From Paragyromitra xinjiangensis (taxonomy: Eukaryota; Ascomycota; Pezizomycetes; Pezizales; Discinaceae): DNA of 64,000 nt. Within the stretch, counting starts at the first letter, position 1. The number at the start of each line of letters is the position of its first letter. Of the stretch, positions 40,978 to 52,696 are shown piece after piece. The translations under genes and the position numbers were made by a program. The stretch spans positions 3,658,001 through 3,722,000 of the forward strand of contig JBCAMK010000002.1 of assembly GCA_038503065.1 (NCBI GenBank). Direction: 5' to 3'. Under the pieces are notes generated by a model, which had not been told where the DNA came from, searched no databases, and worked only from the letters and a program-made list of their open reading frames with translations.

Positions 40978-42087
40978 CTAAAACTGCCTAACATCCGGCA
41001 TCCTACCCAACCCCTTCCTCTCCTCTCCTCCCTCCTTACTACCAGCCCTCTTCTTGACATGCGCCCGCAACATAGCCAGTATCTCGCTATCCTTCCACCT
41101 GCTCGGAGGTGGTCTATACGGTTCCTTCACCCTCCCAACTGTCTGTGCCCACTCTCCGACCGGCCCCTCTCCAAATGATGCCCTCATCTCTTGTCCTTGT
41201 AACGCTGCAGCCGCGGCATCAGACTCCTTCCCTTCCGCGCTAGTTGAGTTTTTGGATGTTGTAGCGTCAGCTGCAGCTTCTTGAGATGCGGACTGGGATT
41301 GTCCGGCGGAGGTGGGAGTGGCTAGAGAGGGAGAACCGCCTTCAGCGTATTCAGAGGATGTGGAGGGTGGGGTTTGGGTCGTCCAGTAGTAGATATCCCA
41401 GTCGTTTTCGTCGAGGAAGAGGTCGTATTGTTTCAGCTGGTCCAGTGTCATTGATGGGAGGTGGGCATCGGCAAAGGTGGAGAGTAGGAGGTCGGTTTCG
41501 AGGATACCACGCTTACGGGATTGGTCTGGGGGTGTTAGTTTAGGCGAAAGCTTCAATTGGGTAGAGTTCATACAGAGTAGTCTAGCTCTCATGGTTGATA
41601 GATCTTCTCCCTGTCTCCTCAATGGTTCGATCCGGAACTTTGCTTCGGCCATCTCCCCGACTCCTAGCTCCATCTCACCATCACCAAAGCTGCCACCTAG
41701 CCCAGGTCCATTTCTTCCTCCCTGCTTCAACATATCATCACCGTTGACATCGTCGTCTAGCGCCTCGCCTGTCATCCGGTGTAGATTCTCAGGTTCTCCA
41801 GAATCAGCTTCGACGGCTGAGATGAGCTCTGGTGGTGCATTTGCGACGCCGACTTTCGGGATATGTGTGTTTGGGTCGTTGGTGCATGTGTGGTTTGTCA
41901 GGTGAGGATTGAGAGGTTTTGATTTCTGTAAATCGCTGTAGCCAGCGGTGTCTGGACGGGGACTGGCGAAGCGTTCAGAGGGCTGGGTTATTCCAACTCG
42001 AGGGTCTGAGGGCTTTGATGTGTAGAAACGGATAACCGGGAGCACACGTTGGCGGGGTAGATGTCTCAGGAGGGATCTGGAAATCAT
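40978..42087 (-). CDS. SDH5: Succinate dehydrogenase assembly factor 2 (SDHAF2/Sdh5), 2 exons
   Basis: Minus-strand exons 42087-41574 and 41525-40978 give 353 residues. The N-terminus ([21 protein letters not shown]) is a mitochondrial presequence. The Sdh5 core is in the middle: [54 protein letters not shown]. Sdh5 promotes FAD attachment to the flavoprotein subunit of complex II in the matrix. The 48-nt intron (41526-41573; GTATGA donor, ACTAAC branch, CCCCCAG acceptor) contains no stop in frame, so the gene also reads through as one frame; splicing is supported because it recreates RARLLYQSRKRG. The protein is longer than the yeast one, with a low-complexity linker on both sides and an extra C-terminal segment ([20 protein letters not shown]). 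Confidence 0.93.
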   Translation of the reverse strand: MISRSLLRHLPRQRVLPVIRFYTSKPSDPRVGITQPSERFASPRPDTAGYSDLQKSKPLNPHLTNHTCTNDPNTHIPKVGVANAPPELISAVEADSGEPENLHRMTGEALDDDVNGDDMLKQGGRNGPGLGGSFGDGEMELGVGEMAEAKFRIEPLRRQGEDLSTMRARLLCMNSTQLKLSPKLTPPDQSRKRGILETDLLLSTFADAHLPSMTLDQLKQYDLFLDENDWDIYYWTTQTPPSTSSEYAEGGSPSLATPTSAGQSQSASQEAAADATTSKNSTSAEGKESDAAAAALQGQEMRASFGEGPVGEWAQTVGRVKEPYRPPPSRWKDSEILAMLRAHVKKRAGSKEGGEERKGLGRMPDVRQF

Positions 42088-42629
42088 CGTGAGGGATCCA
42101 ATGGTGGAGAGAGGAAATGGGATTCGTGGGAGAAAGTGGCAATGAGGTCATTTCCGACCGACAGACTGTGTAACGTGACGGCGGCTGTCGGATAACGGGT
42201 GTCTTGGGGATTTTACGCATGCAGAGGGCAGACGTGAGACTGGGTTCTCACCACCAGCCAGGCCTCATGGGAATATGCACAGAATCCTGTCTGAATGGAT
42301 GGAATAGCTGTGGTGAGACATCCTGGAGCAAGGAGCCCCCTGGATCTCCGTTCCGGACCCAATCTGAACATATTGGGATGTGGAGTCCCCCTGCAGAGTT
42401 CAGGTTACGGCGGCTGCACAGCCCGCTTCACTCGTCTACTGAATAATAAAACTGCAGGAGTTCTTTTACTAAACACCGACTCTTCCGCCTCTTCCTCCTC
42501 CTTTTCCTCTCAGCTATCCTGCTTCTCCGCTTTTGAGAAAGAGCTTCTTCGCCATTAATACTTCTCACCGACAGCTCTGAGCTTCGTTTCATCCATCTAT
42601 TAGCTCTGGAGTCAATATCCATCTCCGCA
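42088..42629. promoter_or_regulatory. Divergent promoter region, SDHAF2 and LSB1-like genes
   Basis: A 542-base gap between divergent starts. A pyrimidine-rich stretch (about 42475-42545) precedes the LSB1-like gene. No specific site assigned. Confidence 0.4.
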
Positions 42630-43521
42630 ATGTCCACCGCCGCAACAGCAACAGCTCTTGCGAATCGTTCCATCCGGACGATCCGCGCAGTACGCGTCCT
42701 ATCCTCAATTCCCACGATTCCATCAAGCTAACATAACCCCAGGAGCTCGAATTCCTCGCAGACACATCAATCATCTCCACTGCCAACCTGACCCAAATCC
42801 TCTCCCTCCTTCCACAAGAGCAATCCTCCCGTTGCCCTCCCACACCCGCAGCTGGACCGGTCCCCAAGTCCACCACCCCAGCAGTCCCACATCCAAACTT
42901 CTCCCCCCCACCCAATAAGCCCCTCCAAGCAGTGATGCTCCCAATCGCGCAGCCACCTCCCGCACCCCCATCCTACACCCCAACCGCCTTCGTCCTCTCT
43001 CTCGCTGAGGCACTCTGGGCGTTCTCGGGCACCGAGCCAGGCGATCTGACATTCCAGGCAGGCGACAAGCTCGAGATCCTCGAGAAGGTGAAGGAAGACT
43101 GGTGGAAGGGTCGTATCGCCGGGACTGAACAAATTGGTCTCTTCCCGTCAGCATACGTGCGTGAGACGCAGATCCTCGCGAATCCTTCAGATACTAAGGC
43201 GAAACTCCCATTGCCGAATCTTCCCCCGAGGAATAACTCCGCGCAAGGTGGATATAGCGGTTATGGTGGTGGCGGGAATATGATGACCGATGTGGCTCAT
43301 GGACAGCCGAGCGCGAGTACTAGTGTGTTTGAGCAGCAGCAGCACGAGGAGGCGCAGAAGAAACCGTTGTTGGGGAAGAATGGTGAGAAGTTTGGGAAGA
43401 AGTTGGGTAATGCGGCGATTTTTGGGGCGGTGAGTTTTTATGATCATGGGTGATGTGGATGATTGCTGATTTGAGATAGGGTGCTACTATTGGTGGGAAG
43501 ATTGTCAATGGGATTTTCTAA
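42630..43521 (+). CDS. LSB1: SH3-domain protein, LSB1/PIN3-like, 3 exons
   Basis: Exons 42630-42689, 42743-43429 and 43480-43521 give 262 residues. The N-terminal motif NRSIRTIRAELEFLAD matches yeast Lsb1/Pin3 and Lsb2/Pin4. One SH3 domain spans about residues 110-166 (ALWAFSGTEPGDLTF, GDKLEILEK, WWKGRIAG, GLFPSAYV). A Pro/Gly/Gln-rich stretch leads to the conserved C-terminal motif GKKLGNAAIFGAGATIGG and the final NGIF. The last exon is only 42 nt and supplies that C-terminus. In yeast these proteins bind the WASP homologue Las17 and affect actin patches and prion induction. Introns of 53 and 50 nt have clear branch sites. Confidence 0.92.
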
Positions 43522-44257
43522 ACGTGGTTGGTGGGTGGAAAATGGGACTTTATTGGTCTGGATCGTATATTGTTTGGTTTTTTTTTTCTTTCCTTGGTTT
43601 TGGGTAGGAGGAATAGGGTGGTTGGCATCGAGTTGTTTCTTGCATCCTTGTGTTTGTCTTTTTGGTAAACCGATCACGATATAAATCGTGGAATAAATAT
43701 AAATTTCTTGCTATAGCTAGAGTATCGATTGGATGTGTTGGGCTTGATGTGGTCTCAATTTACATAGTACTGAAGTTGCGTCTATGTAATCCAGTCTAGC
43801 AAGCCCAATTCACTTTGAACGGATTATCTCTTGAGATGGTTTAAAATACTCATGTAGTCTATTGCTTCGCCATGTTCCCAAACCCACTGTATTACAGTCC
43901 CGCTTGGCCGTATTTTAGCCGGCGCATATCAGACAGTATTATGCAATCTATTCTAAAGTAGCTGACCCTTCCTAGTCCAGACAATAAACCTAATATATAT
44001 CCCCGCCCACTTTAACCCCCTATAACCCTAGAAAAGGCACTGCTCACCGACGATCACTCGACGCCTAGCTGCACTTATCCAAATAACCCTCCGTACTATC
44101 AAATACCACCAGCCAAGACCCTGCACGACAATCATTACCTCCACCCCCACTCCACCCCTCTTTCAGACCTACCACCCAATCACATCCCTCCGTACTGTGT
44201 AACTCCCATCTACCCCCTCTCCATAGTTCAGCCTCACCTCACTAAACCCACCTCATC
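43522..44257. other. Intergenic region
   Basis: 3' flank of the LSB1-like gene and a C-rich promoter stretch before the coiled-coil gene. Nothing else recognised. Confidence 0.4.
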
Positions 44258-45517
44258 ATGGGCTCAGAAACCAACCCACTCGCTCCCACCCCGAGTTTCA
44301 ATCCCGAAAGTCTCGAGAAGCTCCTCGCGGCGCTGTCACCCGATTCAAGAGTCTGCCTTAAGGCCCATTTCGAAAAGATAGATGGTCGTGTTAAGCCCCC
44401 TTTAGCCCAGCAGGGACGTGTGCGTGAAGCAGGAGGACGTGCGATCGCGGGTGAGATGGTGAATCTTGGTCTTGGGGAGGGCGGCAGGGTTAGAGGTGAG
44501 GTTCGGGTCGCGGGTTTGGGAGCTGGTGTGAGGGGTGCTGGGGAGTCGTGGGTATTGCCAATTGGTGCTAGTGCTGTTGCTTGTAGGAGGAAAAAGTCTA
44601 AAGAGGCACTTGTTAAGAAGGCTGAAGAGGAGAGGTTGAAGGAGGAAGTGCGGAGGAGGGAGGAAATGGAGGCGGCTGCTGCTGTGAAACTAAAAGATGA
44701 AGAGATCCGAAGGGTAGAGGAGATGAAGAAAAAGATAGAAGAGGAGACAGCAACGAATGAACTTCCCGTGGAAAGTGTGCGGCCTAGTAGGCTTCGGAAT
44801 GTGGGTATTTTATTGGCCCTTTCCCAACCTATAGAATACCAAAGCAAAGCTAAATAATATACCCTGTAGAAACGCCGTGGCGGAGCTACTCCCAGGCAGC
44901 AAGTCACCAATCTTACGGACCTCAACGTAGAGATCGGCCAGGGGCTTCTTACTGAAATTCGCCGCCTGCAAGAGCTCCTGTGCGAACGAGATGCCACTCT
45001 CGAAAACCTCCGGACGGAGAAGTCTGATCTCGAGGAACACGTATATGTACTTGAGACTAGAATTAGATCCTTGGAGGAAAGCGAACGGAGACTCCAAGAG
45101 GAGAATCGAGACCTTGGATCTGTGGTCGGGGAACTACGGTTTAGCGAACAGTGGGACACAGAGACACAGCCACGGGTACATGCTGCACAGCATATGAATG
45201 AGAAAACTATAGACTTGGGAAAGCTGGAGGACAACAAAGCCTCAAACGAAGGACAAGCGGACGAGAAACAACTACAGGAAAAAGTCACAGAACAAGTCTG
45301 CACGAGTGTTATTCCTCTCGAGAATCTGGACGATTGGAAAGCTCTGAACGAAAAACGGTTTGCAGATCTCGAAGTAGAGAATGCCAAGCGTGAATCTGAA
45401 TTTGCTACGATGGCGAGGATCTTTGTCGCCGGCGAGGATAAAAGGCTTGCACTAGAGAAGAGGATAGAGATTTTGGAATGGGACTTGTGTCGTAGGCCAC
45501 GACCAACCGGATACTAA
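44258..45517 (+). CDS. Coiled-coil protein, hypothetical, 2 exons
   Basis: Exons 44258-44800 and 44870-45517 join in phase (69-nt intron, GTGGGT donor, GCTAAAT branch) to give 396 residues. The first 115 residues are not helical and glycine/arginine-rich. A strongly charged helix follows (EEERLKEEVRRREEMEAAAA onward), and after the intron heptad-rich segments (EIRRLQELLCERDATLENL, LETRIRSLEESERRLQEE). The C-terminus ends with further helices and RRPRPTGY. This looks like a fungal cytoskeletal or scaffold-type coiled coil, but no named family was recognised. A 381-codon frame on the opposite strand is its mirror image. Confidence 0.7.
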
Positions 45518-46074
45518 TCGTCGGGCGTCTTTATTGTACTATTTCTGCATATAAGTAATCGTACTTTTTAGCTTGCTCCCGCGGATTCACCGCCCTCGTT
45601 TCTGGGGTCCTGCTTCAATATGTAAGCGAAAATTTCTTTGCGAGAAATATTTATTTTCACTTAATAGTTTACCACGAGTGATTGAGCGTAATTGCAAGTG
45701 GTATACCCATGTCCTTTCTCACCTTACGAGCGGATTTAAGCCCTGATATTTGTGGCAAGACCACTCCCCAACTCCTAAGGGTTTTCATCTACCTCTAGGT
45801 GCGGGAATAAAAGGCTAATAGAATCAATCAGTTCTATTTGATCTTATAACTACTATTTCACCCTAAAGATATATCCGGCGGGACATAGTAAGATTTAAGA
45901 AACTGAATTTTAGGAACACCTTTTTCCGGTACACAAACACAAAGTAGCAGCCCAAACAAAGAAATCGCATTAAGATTGTCTACAGCGAAATATATCGTTT
46001 CCAACAGGCCTTAAACTTTTGCAAAATTCCTTTCCCACTCTGGTGAAAATTTGTGGTGTGGCGCGATTCCGCAT
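45518..46074. other. Intergenic region
   Basis: AT-rich DNA between convergent genes; probably 3' UTRs of both. No gene recognised. Confidence 0.4.
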
Positions 46075-48394
46075 CTACCAACCGTCATCAAGAACAACTT
46101 CAGCAGAGCCACCACCCCAAGATGGGCCATCAGCAGCCGGAATCGGGTTGGCAGAAGGATAATCGTTAATCTCCTCTTCCTCCTCGGCCGGCTTCTCGTT
46201 GGTGCATCCACGGCTGTAGTGACCCACTTAAAAAATTTTAGCTATTCATAATGGCCGAGGGTATGAAGAGTTTGAACTTACTCTCTCCGCAGTTGTTGCA
46301 CTTAACGCGAGTAATGTCCTTGGGCTTCGGGCACTCCTTTGCACTATGACCAAATTCGTCACAATTACGGCATTTGAAAACACGTTCGTTGGTACAATCA
46401 GACGAGCGGTGACCCTCTTGGCTTGTGGATTGTTAGTGTCTCTGTGAGAGAATACTTGAGAATTGGGGGTACAAACCCGCAATTAAAGCAAACCCCACCG
46501 CCCCCACCGCCCTGCGGGCATTCCTTGGAAAAGTGACCCACTAAATTCACCAGATGTTAGATCGGGGATAATATTTTCCGGGGCTTTTGGTTTTGCAGAC
46601 ATACTTCCACCACATTTACGACACTCGGTGTTCTCATCAGCCACGCGCGGGATAGGGCAGTCTGCAGCTCTATGACCTTCCTCACTATAGAGCTCAGGTA
46701 ATCAGTATATTGGGTATAACCAAATATCAATCAAGGGGAAAACCAATACGTACTTGCAATTCTTGCATGCATTGGGGTTATAATCAGGTTTGCGAGGTGC
46801 AGGACAGTCACGAAGACGATGGTCAAGAGCAGAGCAATTGCCACACTTCAGAACAACACGTTCGAATTCTTCCTCGGCCTGCTCAACTTCGCATTCCCTC
46901 TTGCTATGTCCCTTTTCTGTCATCGGACTTGAAGTTAGTATTATGGCCTCTTCCTTCTCTTAAGTAGGCCAAATACTTACGCTTGCAGACATAGCAGAAT
47001 GACCTAGTTTCATTCATGATTTCCCCTGCAAACTTGAGACGTTTGAGGTTCTCCTCGGGAGTCTGAGCCATTCGATGACCGATCGCTCTAGAGCGTCGAG
47101 GTCTAGGGGATTTGTTCAGAGTCCAAGTGTACTTGGCGTCCGATTCTCCATTAGGGCCAACGATACATTCATAATACTCAACTTCCCGTTCCTGGAAAGT
47201 AGCTAGCGTTAATACGTAAGGAAAATTTGAGGCACACAGCTCAAGCTTACCAAGGCGAAAAGATAATAGTTGAACTCATTGGCTCTGAAAGCAGTCTCAA
47301 TTTCATCAAACTTGCTACCTGGGCAAGCTTTCATGTACTCCATAAGATGCTGGGAGATCGAGACACGCGTTAGCATGTACTAGAGATTAATCAAGAGACA
47401 GAAATACAATTTTGAAAGCATCGAAGTCTTCTTCATCGTTTGCCTTCTTCAAATCTTCCCATGCCTCCTCGGCGGATTTCTGCAAGATCATGGATTTGTC
47501 AATGAAGCGGGGGTTTTCGCATTCATTGGCAGTGTGGCCTGTAAATAACCAGAACCCCAGAGATTAGTACAAGAAAACATAACCCAGGATATGATCAGAA
47601 ACAGACCTTCTTCATTGCAATTACGGCAAAGCTCAGCTGGTTTTTCAGGACAATCTCGGGCAATATGACCCTCTTGATCGCAGTGACGGCAGTTTCCTCT
47701 GGGCTTAGGAGGTTCGGGACAATCACCCTTCATATGGCTAATAGGAAAAGGCAAATGTTATTAAATAATCCGCTGCTGAAAAGAGTGAGGGTAGTTACCC
47801 TTGTTCGCCGCAGTTGAAGCAAGCACCATCATTGGCTGGCTTATCAGGACATTCGCGAGCGAAGTGCCCCTCTTGTCCACAGCTGAATTTCAACAGAGCA
47901 GTCAGAATCATAAGAAAACATTGGGATCTGGGAATATTGGTAGGACTAACATGCGACAGCCATCACCGCCAGCATTAGCACCGGCACCAACTTCCTCATC
48001 GCCACCATAACCATCATGACGACTGTCACCCCCAAAAGGAGCAGATAGATTGGCTTCTCCTAGTGGCGCAGCTTGAGCACCCCAACCTATCGATTGTAGT
48101 TTCAATTAGTGGAACTAACTCTAAGACTTCTCGAATTGGGAATATGCAGCAAACAAAGAACAGTCAGCAGCAAGATATGGAAAGGAGCGGAAAGGAGAAC
48201 GCGAAGAAATGGCAACTCGTTTAAAGTTAGATACTAAGAACTGGACAAAGTAGATGGATAGCTCCGAAACACCAAGGATTGATGATGTGAAAATTAATAT
48301 CTGAGGAATGGGGAATCCGAAAAAGGCTAGAAATAAAAATCCAATGATGAAACATACCTGCATCAACCGTTTCAGAATCATCCCAACCAGGCAT
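46075..48394 (-). CDS. Multi-zinc-knuckle (CCHC) nucleic-acid-binding protein, 12 exons
   Basis: Minus-strand exons: 48394-48358, 48086-47951, 47882-47799, 47737-47607, 47538-47408, 47349-47251, 47191-46981, 46916-46754, 46684-46605, 46540-46477, 46421-46282 and 46226-46075, all in phase, giving about 475 residues. Eleven CX2CX4HX4C knuckles are reconstructed. Four come first (CRICGQEGHFAREC to CRNCNEEGHTANEC). A helical spacer of about 130 residues follows (HLMEYMKACPGSKF, LEREVEYYECIVG, SPRPRRSRAIG). Seven more then run from CYVCKQKGHSKREC to CNNCGEMGHYSRGC. The tail is acidic (EEEEINDYPSANP). The pattern resembles fungal relatives of Gis2/Byr3/CNBP, single-stranded nucleic-acid or mRNA-binding proteins, but the protein is about three times longer. 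Eight knuckles are interrupted by an intron. Intron 1 is long (271 nt). Confidence 0.88.
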
Positions 48395-49854
48395 GATGAA
48401 TTTTGTTCGTTATATGAGACTCTAGAAAAACTTGGGCTACCCTTTTGATGGAAAGGACGAAAATCGATGAGAAAAAACGAAAGGTAGGTGGATGTGTGAT
48501 GGATGACGATGCGGAAAGACGGTGGAGAGAGATGTGAGAGAACTAGAGCAACGACGTGAAGAAGAGGACTTTACAAGGTCAATGGTGGAAGGGAAGGGAG
48601 TGGGTCAGACAAGAAATGTCACTCGCAGCCTTGGTTGAACATACAAAAAGCCCGTTACGACGCCTAGTTGCGGCAGCAACCATGCAATTCCTGACGGTTA
48701 AGCCCCGTCTATATTCTTTTGACCAGCAGAGAGACAAGTCACTTCTGTTACATGTTTCGGTTTTCTAGATTTTCAAGTTTCCTACCACTAGGGAAACGGT
48801 ACATTTTTGCCGTAGACGCTTCATGGAGATACTACATATACTAGAGTCCATCTAGCAAATGCATATCTAACGAGATTAGGATCGAGCTGGAGCCTATATG
48901 TAATGGTAATCTCTCGCGTTATGTCCGAGAACGTTATATTCGTATTGGTGGTACGGTACATTCCATCATCAAAGCTGCTGCAGTTATCAGTCGCATTACA
49001 AGACGTACTAGCCCCCGAATTTCAACCGGATATCATTTCAAACTACTGCAAGTCGATGAGTTTTCTGCCTCTCGGAATTTACCGCCTTCGCCTCGTAACG
49101 TAGTTTTTACTGCTCTTCATATGGCGTTACGCCCTAGTTCTTTTGACACCAGGCTCTTGAATCAGAACTTTAGTAAGGGTTTCAGGATAAGAGCCCCATA
49201 CTAAACACGCAAAGTACAAAAAAAGTACCTTTTGACCCATATAAGCCAGTTCTGCGTTCGGAGAGGAGTTACAGTCCTGCTGACACTAGGGTTCTCCCTA
49301 AAACTTGAAGTTTCGGGAATCCTATAGTCATATCCAATCACTCGAACATGGCTACAGACCGAGACTAGCTCCACTAGTAGTGGTAGCCTACAGAACTTGC
49401 AGCTTAGGCTCATTCCAATCCCATATTGTCCGAGGCTGCTGCACGCCGTGGGCTTGCAGCTACAACCAGACAATTGATTCTTTGTCATCAAAGCTGTCTA
49501 AGGCACAAACAGCAACTATTTCCGCGATTACCAGACAGGAAAGCCTTTAAGGACTGATATTCCGCCAAGAAAACTACCATGCTGTCGTTGCTCTTCCTTT
49601 AACAGGAAGCCGGGTAGAGCGGCAGGGATCGCTGACTCGACGCTGAGTTGTAACGGCTTCCACGAACAGCTAGATGAATATCTCCGAAATCCGAGAACTA
49701 TTACAAACCAGAATAACTTGAATTTAGGGGAGCAGGGTTCTTATTCCTCGGTAAAGTTATGGTTAAATTTCGGCTATCTCCCACTTCTCGCTTCGAAGAA
49801 ATCAAAGGTATTGAAAAGTCATTGCAATAAAGAACAAGGTATCACGTCATAATT
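48395..49854. other. Intergenic region between divergent genes
   Basis: About 1.5 kb holding the promoters of the zinc-knuckle gene and the MFS gene. Purine-rich DNA lies just upstream of the zinc-knuckle start, read from the other strand as a pyrimidine-rich leader. No further gene recognised. Confidence 0.4.
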
Positions 49855-51364
49855 ATGACCGACATTGAATCGAAGCAGACGAGCGAAACCCTCTCAGGAG
49901 CAACAACTCCAACCATCGATGTTGTAAACGATAATGAACCGGAGTTCGAAAAACCCCCGGATGGAGGGTCAAAAGCTTGGCTACAAGTCTTGGGAGTGCA
50001 CCTTACGATATTTAATACCTGGTAAACCTCCGGAAAATCCCCAGTATCAATTGAAGCATTTTAACTAACTCGGAATACTTAGGGGATATGTGAATGTGTG
50101 CTTCTCCTTTCTTAGCGGAATTCAGACCATTTCTGAAATCCAATGACTCACATGACCCTTACTATCAGTCCTTTGGAGTATTTCAATCCTACTATGTTGA
50201 AGCTCTCAGCGAAACCCCTTCATCAATCTCCTGGATAGGATCTATCCAGATATTTCTCCTATTTTTCTTAGGAACATTCACCGGTCGAGCCCTTGATGCC
50301 GGCTATTTCCGGTATCTCTATATCGCAGGTTCCACCCTAGTCGTAATTGGGATATTCACGGCCTCCTGTGCAACTACCTATTGGCAGCTATTCCTCTCAC
50401 AGGGCCTCTGCGTCGGCATCGGATCGGGAATGCTTTTCTGTCCTAGTTTAGCGTTGTGCTCAACCTACTTCCACAAGAAGAAGAGCTGGGCTATTGGGGT
50501 AGGGGTTGTTGGATCAGCAACAGGGGGGATAGTCCTCCCAGTAGTGGTGAAGGTTTTATTGCCAAAAGTCGGATTTCCATGGACGATGAGAGCTGTTGGC
50601 CTTATCACACTAGTGTGCTTGACTGCGACGAATTTGATTATGAGGCCCAGATTAAAGCCGAGGAAAGTAGGGAGTCTGGTTGAGTGGGCTGCGTTCAAAG
50701 AACCCCCATATGTTCTCTTCACTATTGGTATGCTTAATCCCTCTTCACACGATTCCGCCAGAACATCGCCTTAAAATATACAGACCAACCCTGATTTGAT
50801 AACATAGGCATGTTTTTGAATTTCTGGGGACTTTATTTCGCTTTCTTTTACATCTCTGCCTTCGCCCGGGCCAAAATCGGACTCTCCCAGGAAAAGGCAT
50901 TCAACATGGTTATTATCATGAATGCAGTTGGGCTTCCCGGCCGCCTGATACCGAACTACCTCGCCGACAAGAGGATAGGCCCTTTGAATTTAATGCTCCC
51001 AACCTGTCTCACTGTCGGAATCCTATTATTAACCTGGATGCGAGTTAGCACCTATGCGGGTCTCATCGTATGGGCCTGCTTTTACGGTTTTTGGGTAGCA
51101 GGAATCCAGAGTCTATTTCCTGCAACCTTGAGCAGTTTGACGAGCGATCTATCAAAAGCTGGGACAAGGATGGGGATGGTCTTCACCATTGTCAGTTTCG
51201 CGTGTCTAACTGGATCGCCAATCGGTGGCGCTTTAGTACAGATGAAAGGAGGTTCTTATTGGGCAGCTCAGATATTTTCTGGGCTGGTGTTGATATCAGG
51301 TGCCTTAATGCTGACAGGAAGCAGGGTGGCGAAGACTGGATGGACTTGGAAAGCACGGGCCTAG
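49855..51364 (+). CDS. MFS monocarboxylate-type (MCT/MCH) transporter, 4 exons
   Basis: Exons 49855-50021, 50083-50095, 50169-50727 and 50808-51364 give 431 residues. A hydrophilic N-terminus ends with PPDGGSKAW, the standard lead into helix 1 of fungal monocarboxylate permease-like proteins. The 13-nt second exon codes only for GYVN and is required to connect to SFGVFQSYYVE. About 12 hydrophobic segments follow, including GIGSGMLFCPSLALCSTYF, the KKKSWAIGVGVVGSATGG loop and NAVGLPGRLIPNYLADKR. The protein is expected in the plasma or vacuolar membrane. Fungal members rarely have proven substrates (yeast MCH proteins do not carry monocarboxylates, and one relative carries riboflavin), so transport specificity is open. 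Confidence 0.87.
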
Positions 51365-52061
51365 AATATAATACTATGATATTTCTTTTGTTTTCTTTTC
51401 TTCCGTTATATCCTTGATTTTTTAAAAATGGAGTTTTTCGTTCACCTAGACTACTTTTTTAATATATCCAGAGAATGTCTAATATCCTATAGGCTGACTA
51501 GTACTTAGGTTGAGCGATCAAGCCAACAAATAGAACTCTCATGAAAAATTCCACGAGAGCCCTCAAATTGCGAAACCACACGAAAAGTTTGGCTAAAACT
51601 CCTTTGGTTTGTGAATAAATGTACATTTCACTGCTGTACAACACAAAACTATAGAGACGTTATTTTTAGAGCTCGAAGCTAACAACTACACAAGTCCACA
51701 CCACACCCACTCTCATGCGAGCAAACATCTTGGTTGGCCCGGATTATACCAGGAGTATTTTTCCTCTGAAATTCTGCGGGGCTAATCTTCTTCTGGACTT
51801 TCGGGTATCCCCTGAATAGTACTCGGGCTGCTTTGCATAGAGATAGTTGTTTGTGGAGAGAGTGCCAGAGGTCCGAGTTTGGTAAGCTCCTAAACTCATG
51901 TCAACAACAATTTTTGATAGTGTGGAGGTTTAGTGGTTTTTACTTCATCAATCTTTTCTTGGACCTCACAGCTGCATTGATTCCATTTCTTAAATGACCT
52001 TTGAACTAATGCGAGTGCTTTCTCTCTCGGCGGAAAACTTATGAAGAGAAACCTCAGCACA
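51365..52061. other. Intergenic region
   Basis: AT-rich 3' flank of the MFS gene. A minus-strand frame at 51896-52108 (FKKWNQCSCEVQEKIDE) overlaps the end of the next gene and may be a further exon of it. Confidence 0.35.
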
Positions 52062-52511
52062 TTACCGAACCCAGATAAATAGGTAGGAAGAGACGTACAC
52101 TCCCTCAAAAAGAACTTGCTTAAGCCCTAGAATTACCTCCCAGCTTGCAACACACTTACGAATTCCAAATCCTTGCACATAGCTATAACCACCGATGCCA
52201 TCCCCCTCTAACTCTTCAGGGCAAAGATAAGAAAGATAGTCAAGGTCATAGAAAGCATGGTTTTTGTTTTTATCCATCCAGTGATCAAGTGCAATAGAGA
52301 CAGCTTCTTGAGTAGAAAGATCAGGAACGGGCACACTATCCTCTCCAGGCCGTATCTCTGGAAGAGCCTCGGATTCGCCCAGCTTAGGGATAACGCATAG
52401 GGAGAGGTTTTCCGGATATATGTCAGAAGAGTCAACAAGATTCTCAAATTCCTCCTGAGGTGGGAGCCTCCTGTTGCGCCAAGAATACAGAGGGGTATTT
52501 GCGGATGACAA
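52062..52511 (-). CDS. Hypothetical protein A (small, possibly continued by splicing)
   Basis: A 149-codon frame from ATG with no transmembrane or catalytic motif. Its middle reads AVSIALDHWMDKNKNHAFYD, similar in layout to the neighbouring protein B. The C-terminal 20 residues (VYVSSYLFIWVR) look like intron translated: a GTACGT donor around 52098 could join to the frame continuing at 51896-52050. No family was recognised. The coding status is supported by length, composition and the similarity to its neighbour. Confidence 0.5.
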   Translation of the reverse strand: MSSANTPLYSWRNRRLPPQEEFENLVDSSDIYPENLSLCVIPKLGESEALPEIRPGEDSVPVPDLSTQEAVSIALDHWMDKNKNHAFYDLDYLSYLCPEELEGDGIGGYSYVQGFGIRKCVASWEVILGLKQVLFEGVYVSSYLFIWVR

Positions 52512-52696
52512 ATAGATTAATCTTTTATACTTCTAGATTTGGTAAGTGGAACTCTAGGATTAGAGAAGAGGGGAGAAGTACTAGATGATGAAACTTCCAT
52601 ATCTCCTCTGTGAGAGCGTTCCAGGACTCGTATGCAACCGAAACCTGCCAGAGATTCTCGTTTAGAGGGGGAAATCTATACTAATCAGTAGTTACT

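Noticed and set aside
44242..45387. 381-codon minus-strand open frame
   Set aside because: It is the antisense of the coiled-coil gene, rich in Ser/Arg/Cys, crosses the intron of that gene and has no domain.
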